NCBI RefSeq assembly: GCF_007655135.1
Contig: NC_045127.1
Location: forward strand, 24,966,199 to 25,030,198
Source of the DNA: Punica granatum
Lineage: Eukaryota; Streptophyta; Magnoliopsida; Myrtales; Lythraceae
DNA: 64,000 nucleotides
Direction of reading: 5' to 3'
The translations under genes were made by a program, and so were the position numbers. Under the pieces are notes generated by a model that was not told the origin of the DNA, searched no databases, and worked only from the letters and a program-made list of their open reading frames with translations. Below are positions 10,133 through 21,735 of this stretch, in pieces. Each line of letters begins with the position of its first letter. Positions within the stretch are counted from its first letter, which is position 1.

Positions 10133-13100
10133 GCTGTACGGACCCGAATGTGGACTCTCGTCGGGGCCCGCATTGCGCGCTTTTGGATCGCGTGGCTTGG
10201 GAGTGTCCACCTTCCCGTGGGGACGCGCGACGAACACGTGTGAGAGAAGGAGTCGCCACTTATCATTTTGCCCAAAGGTCGAGGGCAGATAAGTTACCCG
10301 GGTCTAGGGGTATGGAACACCTAGTTTGTCGTTAAGGCATTGATCTGTGCGGAACCGGAAAGTCCGTGTTCGGGGGTTCATGTTACGTGCGGGCCTATAT
10401 CCCGCACGCCCTTTCGGTACTCTGGTTTGCTAGGCTTGCATGTTTTATTATTTACCGCTTGAATTAAGTTGCATTCGGCTCGCACGTTTTGACACCGAAG
10501 ATTCGGTGAACTAAACGATGTCGGTTGAGAAACCGAGAGAGAAGTAAACCCGTATGTCGGGGAGTTGGTTCACAATCTTACGTTACAGTTCATCGAACCA
10601 TGGAGGTTGAATCCTTGCGTGAACCAAAACCGCGAATTCTTGGATTTACTTTCCTTTGGGCAAGCATTAAACCGATTCGATTAATTCGACTCTCGAACCG
10701 TTCGCTTACCAACTGGAATTCTTACATAATGAATATACAAAATAAAAGTCCTTATAATGCTCTCAAAAACAATAAATACAAATTACAAATGGCCGAATTC
10801 CAATCGACTCGCGTTCGGTTATTATTCCGCTCTAACTCACCGTGAGTTTAGGGAAACACCGAAAAATTGAAATTCAATGCACGCTCTCACTGAATAGGGT
10901 GTTGGACCCTATGAGTGTTGATTAGGGTGTTGGACCCTGTGCTCGATGATTAGGCCGTTGAACCCTAATATTATTCGGCCTAGGGATCAGGCTCGACCCG
11001 TATGGCAAACAGGTACGGAAAGATAACATGCAGCAGGTAAATAACAGACAATGTGTTTGTATTCACCGAATATACGTGGATTAGCAAGTTTATTAATCCG
11101 GGGTATTTTGCAAGCAAATATCATATGCTAAGCAAACAACGCGTGCCAATGTTTTAGCATTCGGCTTTGGTTTGAGAACCTGACATATCGGGTGTCCATA
11201 GTCAAGTTTCGTGTGTGTAGATTGTTTTTACAATGATTCGGTATTGTGACACTGAATTACCACTGAATTAACCCAACTCGTGTTTTGACTCTAGATTTGG
11301 AACCTAGAGTTCCGCCTAACCATTTTCTAGCGTTTGGTTAAGTCGAGTGAAATGATTAGTCAAGTAATTGTATTTTGATACAGAATACCCAACTGACATC
11401 TTAAACGATGCTAAGATGACGACAAATCACAAAATGATGTTCTTGCCCTTGATTTGAAAATTTATTTTCATAAAAGGGAAACAACACAATATGTATTTGA
11501 AAATATGAGGATTTTGAAAAGGGCATTAACACTGTTTTGTAATTCGTCGACACGAGTTACAAATTAATTTCCAATTCGTGCAAAGTTGTTTAAATTGAAT
11601 GAATTAACCGTGTGAATGTCCCGATTAACCCATTCGTGGAATTAATGCTTAAGGTTATGCCGAATGCATTAATTTTGAAAACGATTCGTGACTCGACGAT
11701 CAAGACGATTCCATAAGGATTGAGGATAATTCGGTTAAATCACCGACAATACCCTTATAACCAAATGGATCCGAATGAGTCCTCAATACACAAACCCATG
11801 CATATTTGTTTTAAAAAGATTTTAAACGATGTTTTAACATGGGAATCGTGAAGATATCTAATTTAAAACTTCACTCAATCCGAGAAAACAAACCAAAATC
11901 GAGATAAGGAAATCATTCTTGATCCGAGAAAAAGCCAAGAGGCTCTCGGCCTCATCTCTCAAGGATGGCCGAAAACTCTTATGGCTTGATTCGATTCACA
12001 AGTGGTTTCTTTGCCTCGATTTTAATTTTTTTCCGTATGCTCAAGTATCAAACACGATGAATAACACGTTTTTGACAACAGCCGGTATTACCATGATTTG
12101 ATTAACTCATTTAAACATGCAAACATTCACAAACATGTTATTTAGGAAATCGATAAAATAATACCGGCTTTATACATGCAAGAACAACAAAATAAACTCG
12201 GATACTAACTTGGATAGGGCCAAGGAGACCAATCTTAACCCGGAAGAGCAAGTTAAGTCTCGGCCATCCCATTTAGAGCCTTGGCCGAGAGCTTGCTTGC
12301 CATTTTCGGGTCGGGATGGTCTTCCGGACGACAATCCAAACCATTTTTCGACATGCTAGCAAGTTATAAGGTAGTAAACATGCATAACATGACATAAAAG
12401 TGTATAAAAATTAAGTCTTGCAAATCATACATGCATAAAACACCATAATACTCCATAGCCATGCAAATAACGTAAAAGGTTCTAACTTCTCTAAGTCGGG
12501 AGTGATTTACCTAGCCTTGGGATACGAGGAAAGAGTCGAGGAAGTGTTCGAGAGTCGGGTGACTCGGTTGAACGCTTGGAAGAGTGCTCGGTTGCAAGTG
12601 CATGCACGTTCGGGGAGCTAGGTGCACGGGGCGTGCAGCTGGAGTGCACAGGAGGCGCGCAGGTTTTGTGGGGATGATGAACACTGGCTTCCGACTTATG
12701 AACTTCGGGTTTTGTTTGATGTTTTCTTTTCGGTTTTTCAAAGTTGAAGCTTGTTGGTTCTTGGGTGTTCTTGGCTATGGAGTTTGAGAGGTTTTCTAGA
12801 GGGAGAATGCTTGGAGAGAGTGTGCAAGAGGAGAAGTGATTAACTTAATCACTTTTGGGCCATTTATAGGCAAAACTAATGAGCAATTAAGCAAAAGCAA
12901 GCACTCTTAACCCTCCCATTAGCAAATTTCGGTTTGCCTAATGAGGATGAGGGTGAGTGTGGACCAAGTGTTCTTCATGTGGAAGAGCCAAAAGCATTAA
13001 TGAGCATTGATAAAGGCTTGAGTGTTGTCTTCAAACTTCTTGGATATTTTCATGCAAGAGTGCAAGTTGGCTTCTTACATTGAAGAAGAAGAAGAAGCTT

Positions 13101-14465
13101 CTAGAGCAAGGGTGACTCATCTTGCGCATTCCGTCGGTCCCACGACCGAAGAGGAGAAAACGAGAAAAAGCTCGGGTCTCGATTGATCGCGCATTCGAGG
13201 CTCGTGGTTCGAACCGATTGTTGAATTATCGATATACGCGAGTAAACGGATTTAATGAGTCCGAGATTGGCATTTTCCGTGAGGAATTGCCAAATGTCTG
13301 TATGAGGCTCGGAAGCCGGTTTTGCTCCTTTTATGCATTCAGAGCGAGGTTACCCACTTCTGACAACATATCTTGTATCTGCATCCCACGTCAGTCATTT
13401 TGACATAAATTGTCAAATTACATGGGCACTTGTCCCTTAAGTCGGTAAATGCAAATATGGAGCCGGAGATGTCCTAGGAGGCCGAAACTGAATTTCTCAA
13501 ATTGCTTTCTGAGTTTCTTGGGCGATCCGGAGATTACTGTGATCTCTGTTTGCCGAGATTGGGCCTCTAAGGATATGAAAAGTGCATCTGAGACCCTTAA
13601 AGCACTGCTCGAGGGGTCTAGATGAGCTGTGTGATTCATTCCGACGATTCCACATTGAGCCTTGAGAAGGCTAGCATTGTGTAAGGTAAGCATCCGGTGT
13701 CAAGTTTCCCCAAAAAGGACCTCCGGATATGGATTTCCACAAAACAGACATTCGGAGGTTTCTTGGGAAACCGTGAAGGGTTTTGATGTCTGTTTTGCCC
13801 AATTGCGAATGTCCGCTGGAGTTTTCAGGGCAATGTGGTATGATCTTCGTTTGCCGTAATTCCATCAAACCAGTCTCCGGTTATGCTCTTCTGAAGAGGG
13901 GTATGCTTGTTTTGTCGCTCAGAAGTCATTCAGGGTGTCTGTATGGCTTTCAAAAGGCAATCTGAAGCATTGCCCGTGATCTGTATGATTGTAGGGCGTA
14001 GCCGCATCTGATATTTGGAATTAACTTTTCTCCGAGAAACCGGCATTTTTGGACTTCCACTGAAAAGTTGTCTGTATACAGAAAGTTGTTCTGTATAGAG
14101 CAGATGATTTGCGAAATGCGTTTGAAGACACTTTTCATCTATTTGATATCGATGTGGATTTTTGAAGTCCAATGTCGGCTATCTTCCAATGGTCGAGCGA
14201 ACTATCGGAAAATAGGACTGTCCATGTGGTACACTGGAAATGCCGGTTTTGGACGTTGTTGAGCTCTCTAGCCACTCTGTTACCCTTTGATGACCCTTGG
14301 AGTCCTTCTGTCATATGTGTATTTCTTCTGCTCAATTTTGCCGACTTGAGGATGAATAGTGATTTCTGCTCTGTTAAGTCGTTTTTCTGTATTCTGCTCA
14401 AGTTGTGGCTTGGACCATTGCTAATATCATTGTTTGGAAAGGTGAGCCAAAATGGGGTGCTGACA
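10133..14465 (-). repeat. 5' LTR (4.3 kb) of the gypsy element
   Basis: Starts on the minus strand with TGTCAGCACCCCATTTTGG at 14465 and ends just before the primer site. Its 3' portion (about 10150-11600) is clearly homologous in reverse to the solo LTR at 30005-35721; for example, both share ACGTGCGGGCCTATAT and GACTCTAGATT blocks. No coding sequence is supported; the open frames inside are chance. LTRs hold the promoter and polyadenylation signals. I could not place the TATA box reliably. Confidence 0.8.
10877..10976. repeat. Three-copy ~32-bp repeat inside the LTR
   Basis: TAGGGTGTTGGACCCTRTG-like units recur in tandem (about 10896, 10923 and a more degenerate copy near 10952). Each contains the small palindrome GGGT-GTTG-GACCC. 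The related solo LTR has one similar block (GGGGTCCAACACCCCC, near 34727). Confidence 0.6.
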
Positions 14466-15063
14466 AGGGGTGCGAAACTCGGACGTCAACTTTCCACCGA
14501 ATGAGCTCTGAGCGCTAGATCCCGTTTGAAAGGGGACCCTTTTTCCAGGTCGGGGTCCACTTGGGAGACCAAGCCGAGTTCTGAAGGGCAATCCGAAACC
14601 TGTTCCAAGGTCCAGGTGGTCCTTGGGTGCGTGCAGGCCCGCTTCCGGGTGCCGTTTGCCTATCCTTGGATTGGGCCCCCGAGAGCCCTGTCAGAAAAGG
14701 CGTCTGTGATAGTTCGGGGGTGCTCCAGCTTAAGCAGGATGCCTCCGAAACGCGCCCGGATGTGCCGTTGGTCATTTTGGCACCAAGAGGGATTTTTAGA
14801 GTCACATATTGGATACCTTCTGACGCTTCGGTGACCCGGTGATGAATAGTGCCACTGTGCCAGTTTCTGTTGCTTCGGGGCTCGTCGTCTGTTTACTCTT
14901 CTGATTGCCCTCCTGTGCTCTTCTAGTGGACCCTGCTTTTCTCTTGTTAATCATGGCTCTGTGCCCGCACGTTCGCCTCCGGTTTCCGATTATGAATAGT
15001 GACCCGAGTTTCGGCCGGGAGTCCTTGTGTCGGGAGCCGGTAGACCAAAATGGGGTGCTGACA
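14466..15063 (-). repeat. Truncated LTR start of a second, related gypsy element
   Basis: A second copy of the LTR start motif (TGTCAGCACCCCATTTTGG on the minus strand) begins at 15063. The 598 bases from there match the first ~800 bases of the solo LTR at 30005, including the blocks around CTGATTGCCCTC and TTTGGCACCAAGAGGGATTTT. At 14466 it is interrupted by the LTR start of the coding element, so the latter probably inserted here. The remainder should lie left of the window. Confidence 0.7.
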
Positions 15064-16286
15064 ATGTTCATCTAAGATAAGTTTTCTATATGATATTTCC
15101 TTGAATTGTTCAATTTTCTTCTTACATTTGATTTACAACACAAATAGCTTGGATGTCGTTCATCTGTGTTAAATGTATGAGGGACCAAATCTCCTTCCGG
15201 CGTCCAACTAAGTGAGAAGACCGTTCATGTATGTTAGTTTGATCTATAATGTTTTTGTGTATTGTGATTTACCCACATTGATCCTATTTTATACTTCCTT
15301 TTCGTTTAAGATTTTACTAATTACCATTCTTTTCGTGATATTTCACAAAGTGGAATCTGGAAGATCGACTGCAAATAAGAGATTAAAGAAGCGGACAAGT
15401 AAGCGGAAGGATGGGAAATCCTTTAAAACAAGCTATTTTTTTCCCTTTCTTTTCGTAATAGGTTTACATAGATGCAAGTGAAATCCTTTTGTAATAAAAA
15501 ATCTTTTGTTGTAGATATATATTTTAAACATAAATTATTATATATTTTCCATTTCTTTAATGCATGACGAAATCAATCTATGAGCAATACTTATATGTAT
15601 TAACTCTCTAGTATATTTAAATCAAGATAATATTCTCCTTTCATTTTAGATAATGATCATAAATTTAGCATATAAGATTCGTCATTAGCTCTTTTTTTTT
15701 ACAGGATGAATTTTCCTAATTAATTTAGTATTTTTTTTTCTTGAAGAGTATTGAAGAGGTTACATATTGTCATCAAATTTGTTAATAAAAATAAAAGTTT
15801 CAAAAATAATTATGTTTGAATTCGACATTATATTTCCATATGTCAAACTCAAGATAATGTTGTAGAGAATATGTCAAGAAAATAATATATGGACGATAAT
15901 AATGTAGGTAAAGTAATTCTGAGAATAATGTTATACGAATATAGGTATAAAAGACTTAAATTCAAAAACTTTTCATTTGATAAATGACATTACACTTTGT
16001 TTAATATGGGATATTTGATAGTTTTATTGAGAATGAATATTTAAATGGAATCTATTTTTTATTTAAATTATTTCATGTGGTGTGTATATATACCTGTTTC
16101 ATAAATATATGATTTAATACTAGCAATTCATAATTGATATTTTATTTATATTTTGGTAATATTCTTTCATTGGAATTGTTGAGAATTCATAATAAAATGA
16201 TGTTTATAACTAATATGATTTAATTCTAAAAGTTTCTAGTTACAGTTTATCTGTAATTTTAATGATTTTTAGAATTAATCATAATA
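15064..16286. other. AT-rich intergenic DNA, no gene seen
   Basis: Strongly AT-rich with many short homopolymers. The longest open frame (15212-15481, +) has no recognisable motif and the composition of random AT-rich sequence. No RNA gene or clear transposon end was found. Confidence 0.6.
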
Positions 16287-16519
16287 AGATTATTGGATAA
16301 ATTATACGAAAAATCCCAAGTTTTCACTTTTGTCTTAAATTTGTCACAACTTTTCATTTTTGACAAAAAAATAATAAGGTTTTGTTTTCGTTTTAAATAT
16401 GGCACGCAATTCGCCATCCGTTACGTTTTCCATCTTATTACTTACATGGATGGTAACGGCTTCAAGTGGACTCTATCACTCCAATGAAAAAGTGATACAT
16501 GTACCATTATAAATTTGAA

Positions 16520-16822
16520 AACAAAGGTGCCCCTAAAGTTTCTAATTTTGCAAATCCCCCACAATCCATCCCTCCCCACACCCCCCGCCGTCCAGTTCCT
16601 CTCCACCTACTTCCTCACCACCACCATCATTGCAGACTCCACCCCTAGTCCCACCCACCCTCGCCACCAATGGTCAGTCCCTCCAAGAAGTCTCAGTCTT
16701 ACGGGCTCGATCGTATCTAGCAGCAAAGCCAAGCTCTCGTCCAATGACTACAGCAAGAGCGTGAGGTTGCTGTCAGACCGGAAAGCGAAGATGGAGGAGA
16801 GGCTTGTGAATCAGCCCATTCT
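16520..16822 (+). other. Gene-like insert in the MULE (possible captured exon)
   Basis: Between the left TIR and the copia insertion the base composition changes to CT/GC-rich, with coding-like sequence. One frame includes the charged segment SSSKAKLSSNDYSKSVRLLSDR followed by KAKMEERLVNQPIL, ending where the copia element enters. I do not recognise the source gene. The right flank (23632-23990) is also GC-rich with open frames but no known motif. A captured host-gene fragment is the best guess, not shown. Confidence 0.45.
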
Positions 16823-17201
16823 CGTAAGAATATATTATGTATTTACATAATCAAGGAAATAATCTCTCAATTAAGTGGCCCTCATGTCACAATATATTAT
16901 GTGTTTTGAGTGAGATATTTCATATCTTGTGGATCACAATTTAATATCCTTTTAACATGAGGATATATTAGGAAATAATATTCTAAGGGGTCCCTAGCTC
17001 CGCCTAAAAAAAGGGGCATGTGTCTCAATCTAGACATCCCATATAGAGAGGTGAGGAGTTAGAAGAAACTCTCGATCTTATTTTGTTTTACAGGTTTATC
17101 GTGACACATGTGGAAATAATCGATGTCATCAAGGTAATGGCCGGAAGTCAGTTTATTCCGCTACGTAATTTATTACTATTAGATTAAATATTAATCTTAC
17201 A
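16823..17201 (+). repeat. 5' LTR of the decayed copia element
   Basis: 379 bases. The expected TG tip is CG here, a single change. It pairs with 23249-23626 along its whole length. Confidence 0.92.
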
Positions 17202-17217
17202 ATTAGTATTAGAGCCA
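17202..17217 (+). promoter_or_regulatory. Primer binding site (initiator tRNA-Met type), mutated
   Basis: TAGTATTAGAGCC differs from the usual TGGTATCAGAGCC at two positions, both transitions. It directly follows the LTR. Confidence 0.8.
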
Positions 17218-18597
17218 ACATTCATGCCATGCTTTGATGCTATAATCGTGTTTGATGGTTTTATAGTATCATGCGATTAGGGTTTGCGATTTACCTGTCG
17301 ACTAAGGTTGATTGAATTTTATTCTTGCAATTAGGGTTTCGATTATTGCAATATTATCTAATTTTATATGGTTTATCTGTATTCAATCTTAATCGAGCCG
17401 GATTAGGGTTAATTAAAGCAAATTAGGGCCGAATAAGGGTTTCCAGGGATTCAAGTGGCCGCGGCCAGCCTCTGGGCGGCCGAAGGAGGCCGCCAACGGG
17501 ACACGCCAGCCCGAAATCCATGATGGGCGTGCTTCCTGCCGGTGTTTTGGTTCGGGTGGAGCGATAGCAAGCGAGACAAGACCCAATCGTGGCTTGGAGC
17601 CTCGACTTTTGACTTGTGATCGCAACCCCAGTCACGGCGGTGCGGTTGCGGCCATTTGAGGCCACGGGCTGCATAAGGAGGGTCTAGGCCGTCGATTGCC
17701 ATCGACGGTGAGTTGGAATCGTGGCCACCTCAGCGATTTGAAGCCGCGGTGGCTCTTCTCAACTCGCAGCTCAGGATCTGAGCCAAGGCTCCTCCCGACC
17801 TCGAGCAATTCCCGACCTCTGTCCTCTCCAAGCAGCTGCAATCGAGCCTAGTCCAGCGCCGATGATCACGGTCAGACGCTAATATAGCCGTTAAGGGCGC
17901 GATGGTGGCCGTGATTGGCGGTTTTGCAAGGGCGGCGCTAGGGTTTCGGGAGAAGTGACGGGGGTAGGGTTTTTCGGGGCTGGGAAAGAAGTCGGGCGGG
18001 GAAGGTGAAGTTGACCCGACCCGGGTCTATTTTGGTTTCGCCCGATCCAATCTCGGCCCGCTTCAGTTTATTAGTCCGACCCAAATAGTGTTTGGGTTTC
18101 GGCCCAACTGAACTGGCCTAACCTGTTTATTGAACTGGACTGAACTGGGCTCAAGCCCATTAAGTCAAATCTCAGCTCAGTTTGACTGGTTCAGTGACCA
18201 GTTTGACTGGTTTGATCCTAGTTTGACCGGTTCGGGTAACTCTGACCGGTTCTGACTGGTTCAGCTATTTTCTAGTCCGGTTCTGATGCTATATAAGGCA
18301 AATCACATATGGTTAAACTACAATATGGTTATTAGTATCAAATTGTAATCGAGTCGTGAGATAAATCGCTTTGCCCCAAAGGGTAGTTATTAGTCGTGGG
18401 ACTTAGATTAGTCTAAGAAGGTAAATTTTGGTATTATGGTGGATTGTTCTATGCCCAAAGGATTAAGGAATAATTCCATTGTAATTATTAAATTTGCTTG
18501 TCTCACTAGTAAATTCATGCATTTTTGCGGCCTATCCCCAAAGGGAGGAGGAATTTACTATATATGGTTATTTCTTATTTTGCATAGCACTTAATTT
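17218..18597 (+). other. Long 5' leader of the decayed copia element
   Basis: About 1.4 kb between primer site and gag without a supportable gene. A GC-rich middle (17430-18060) is followed by repeated GACTGGTT/GACCGGTT motifs (about 18180-18260) and three CCCAAAGG motifs (about 18375, 18453, 18537). Open minus-strand frames here have no known motif. A TTGATTTTTGCAG acceptor-like sequence ends at 18617, next to the gag start. Confidence 0.55.
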
Positions 18598-19443
18598 ATG
18601 TCCTTGATTTTTGCAGCACTTCCTCAATCTGTTCTTGAAAATATTGCTTATGTTCCTATACTTGATGGACAAAATTTTTCTGACTGGGAGGAGTCAGTTC
18701 TTTTCACTCTGGGGTACATGGATATGGACTATGCGCTTCGTGAAGAGGAGCCACATGCTCCCACGGATACAAATGCGCCTGAGGTCAAGGAAAAGTATGA
18801 GTGGTGGGAGAAATCCAACCGCTTAATCCTCATGCTCATGAAGTCCCGTGTAAGTAAAAGCATACGGGAAGCTATTGGTGAGGTGACTAGAGCTACGAAT
18901 TTTCTGAAGGCAATTAAGGAACAATTTGTCAAATCAGATAAGACCTTGGCAAGTACCCTGATGAAGAGACTGACTAGCAAGACCTTCGATAGTTCAAAGG
19001 GTGTGCGTGCACACATTACGGAAATGTGAGACTTGGCAGCTCAACTCAAAACACTGAAGATTGATATCTCTGAGCCATTCTTGGTTCACTTCATTCTCAA
19101 CTCCTTGCCAGCTGAGTATGGACCTTTCAAGATCTCCTACAACACACATAAAGATGAGTGGTCCATTATAGAACTCTTGACCATGTGTGTTCAAGAGGAG
19201 GAGATGATGAAGCAGGACAAGCCTGAAGTTGCCCATCTGGCTACCCGTCCAAAGGGTAAGGGCAAGAAGGATCATGGGAAGAGGCAGTATAAGGTGTTAC
19301 CCAAGATGGATGGCAGTAAGGTGAAGTGTTTCTTCTGCAGGAATGATGGGCATGTAAAGAAAAATTGCCCCAAATATAAGAAGCGACTTGAAAATAGAGG
19401 TATCTCAATTTCTTTAGTATGTTATGAATCATTTTTTTATTGA
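18598..19443 (+). pseudogene. Copia gag (broken)
   Basis: Gag-type protein beginning ALPQSVLENIAYVPILDGQNF with the UBN2/retrotran_gag pattern (SDWEESVLFTLG, LASTLMKRLTSKTF, FILNSLPAEYGPF) and a CCHC zinc knuckle CFFCRNDGHVKKNC (about 19330-19370). A TGA at 19027-19029 interrupts an otherwise single frame. The frame then shifts at a run of T near 19430 into the protease frame. Confidence 0.88.
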
Positions 19444-21102
19444 AGCTTTTAAGATTACATTGTGGATTGACTCTGGTTCTTCAATCCATATTGTGAATAC
19501 CATGCAGGGTTTTCTCAACCTAAGGAATCCGACGGAAAGTGAGAGGTTCGTCTACTCGGGAAATAAGAGATGCTCTCAAGGCGTTGGAGTTGGGATATTT
19601 AGGATAATTCTGTCTTCGGGATATGCTTTAGATTGAATAATGTCTTTTACATTAAAGACTTTTCTAGAAATTTGATTTCTATTTCCAAACTGGTTGTATT
19701 TGACTACAAGTTTTTATTTGAGAATAAATTGACAATTTTTAGAAATGATTCTGAAATTGGTAGTAGTACTATGATTGATAATTTCTTTAAAGTTGATTTA
19801 CATCCCAACTTTGAACAGAATTATTTATGTTTGCATGTGACTGCTGGTATTAAGAGAAATCTTGTGGATGAAAATTCCTCTCTACTTTGGCATAAGAGGT
19901 TGGGACATATCCCTTTAGAGAGGATTAAGAGATTGGTAAAGGAAGGAGTTCTAAAGACTTTGGACGATATCGATTTTAAGACTTGTGTGGACTGCATAAA
20001 GGGAAAGCAGACCAACAAGACATCCAAGGGTTCTCGAAGGAGTTTTGAGCTTCTCGAAATCATATATACTGATATCTGTGGTCCATTTCCTACTCCTTAT
20101 TTTAATGGTTAGAGATATTTTATCTCATTCATTGATGACCCTTCCAGTTATATGTATCTCTATCTTCTAAATGAAAAGGCAGAAGCTCTTGATGCTTTCA
20201 AATCATTTAAGGCAGAAGTGGAGAAATAGAAAGACAAGAAAATCAAGATCGTTAGATCTGATAGGGGTTGAGAGTACTAAGGACGGTACATAAAGAATGG
20301 ATAAACGAGTGGTCCGTTCGCGAAATTTCTCGAAAGTGAAGGTATAGTTTATCAATACATAATGCCTGGCACACCACAACAAAATGGTGTTGCTGAAAGG
20401 AGGAATAAGACGCTTATGGATATGGTAAGAAGCATGATTGCCCATTCTGAGTTGCCACTGTCATTATGGAGTGAAGTTTTAAAGACCGTTGTATATATAT
20501 TGAATAGGGTTCCTACCAAGGCAGTGCCTAAGCCTAAAATACCTTTTGAGATCTGGTGCGGTTGGAAACCTAGTCTGAATCAATTACACGTATGGGGTTG
20601 TCCTGCTGAAGTAAGGGTGTATAATCCTTACATAAAGAAATTGGACACAGGGACCATTAGCGTTTTTTTTTTCATTGACTACTTCGTAAACTTGAAGGGT
20701 TTCAAGTTCTATTGCCATTCATACAGTCCACGAATTGTCGAATCAAATAATGCAAGGTTTCTTGAGGATGTTGAACCTAATGGGAGTAATGGTACTCAAA
20801 CTATTGAGTTTGAAGAAGTTCGAGAAGGTGTTTCGGTACCTACAATACCTTTGGTTGCATTAAGGCATAATCGATCGGTCAATCATAGAGAGCAACCAAA
20901 TCAGGAACAAATTGCTCCTGCTGAAGTTATGGTTCAACCAGAAGAGCCAACTAGTTCTATTGAGGGCACTGAACAAGTTGATTTAAGGAATCCTCAAGAA
21001 CTAGGAAACCTGCTATTTTTTATGACTATCTTGTATACCTTGTGGAGTCCGACTTTGATGTTGGACCTAAGGAAGACCCCACAACGTTTTCACAGGCCAT
21101 GA
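19424..21102 (+). pseudogene. Copia protease and integrase (broken)
   Basis: The protease active site LWIDSGSSIHIVN lies near 19460-19500. A GAG-pre-integrase zinc region follows (LLWHKRLGHIPLERI ... CVDCIKGKQ, 19885-20010), then the integrase core with IYTDICGPF (about 20065), VRSDRG (about 20250) and [13 protein letters not shown] (about 20380-20415). After it come the integrase C-terminal motifs [21 protein letters not shown] and [12 protein letters not shown]. At least six stops or shifts lie between 19620 and 20360. Confidence 0.88.
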
Positions 21103-21477
21103 GTGAGGATAACTCCTCATTTTGGTTAGATGCCATGAAGGATGAGTTAGATTCTATGGCTAAGAATGGAGTCTGGGATCTCGTCGAATTACTAGAAGGG
21201 GCAGTAGCAATTGGCTGCAAATGGGTATATAAAATCAAAATGGATGCTTCTGGTAATGTCGATCGATATAAAGCTAGACTTGTCGCCAAGGGGTTTTACT
21301 CAAAAGGAAAGTATAGATTACCACGAGACCTTCTCTCCGGTTTCTAAGAAGGACTCGCCCAGGATAATTATGGCATTGGTGGCTCATATGGACTTAGAGT
21401 TACACCAGATGGATATGAAAACGACTTTTTTAATGGGGATCTTGATGAGGAGGTGTACATGAAGCAACCTGAATGAT
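21042..21477 (+). pseudogene. Copia reverse transcriptase, N-terminal half (broken)
   Basis: RT fingers/palm motifs in shifting frames: WLDAMKDELDSMAKNGVWDLV, GCKWVYKIKMDASGNVDRYKARLVAKG, then YHETFSPVSK and LELHQMDMKTTFL (21330-21440). A frameshift separates the first two blocks from the rest. The frame reaches a TGA just before the MITE at 21481. Confidence 0.88.
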
Positions 21478-21480
21478 TTA

Positions 21481-21732
21481 GGCCCCGTTTGAAATTTGGG
21501 TTTGATTTTAGAATCGTGATTTTGATTTTAACTCTACCCATAACAAAACAAATTACACTCATTAAAGTCAAAATAATGGGCCCCACCCATAAATATTTAC
21601 ACCACTCCATTTTAATACAACTCTATAATTACAATATTCTCAAATGAATGTGGGCCCGCAAGTTTGACCAAATACTCCGTAAAATCACAATCAAAGTCAA
21701 GTTAAAATTAAACCTAAATTTCAAACGCCACC
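21481..21732 (+). mobile_element. Tourist-like (PIF/Harbinger) MITE inserted in the copia RT
   Basis: 252 bases with matching inverted ends (GGCCCCGTTTGAAATTTGGG at left; the reverse of AACCTAAATTTCAAACGCCACC at right) and a TTA target duplication (21478-21480 and 21733-21735). A TTA duplication and this type of end are the Tourist/Harbinger signature. RT homology breaks exactly at the left TTA and resumes exactly after the right TTA in the same frame, which independently confirms both ends. There is no coding capacity. Confidence 0.9.
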
Positions 21733-21735
21733 TTA

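Larger units (their letters stand above)
1..14465 (-). mobile_element. Tat/Ogre-type Ty3/gypsy LTR retrotransposon, 3' part cut by window edge
   Basis: Read on the minus strand, the order is LTR (14465 to 10133), primer binding site, ORF1, gag, aspartic protease, a probable intron, RT, RNase H and integrase, then a repeat-rich tail reaching position 1. The order protease-RT-RNaseH-integrase defines Ty3/gypsy. The very long LTR, the extra ORF before gag, the primer site type and the pro-RT intron are features described for the Tat/Ogre lineage. The second LTR lies outside the window, so target duplications cannot be tested. All reading frames carry stops or frameshifts, so this copy is dead. 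The base just beyond the LTR (14466) belongs to a related LTR, suggesting insertion into an older element. Confidence 0.9.

Noticed and set aside
10133..14465. Open frames of 60-110 codons inside the gypsy LTR (e.g. 10525-10845, 13122-13403, 14526-14834)
   Set aside because: They lie in LTR sequence, are unrelated to known domains, and do not keep open frames in the homologous LTR at 30005-35721.
17413..17841. Minus-strand GC-rich open frames in the copia leader
   Set aside because: Four overlapping frames open together, as expected from GC-rich non-coding DNA; no domain.
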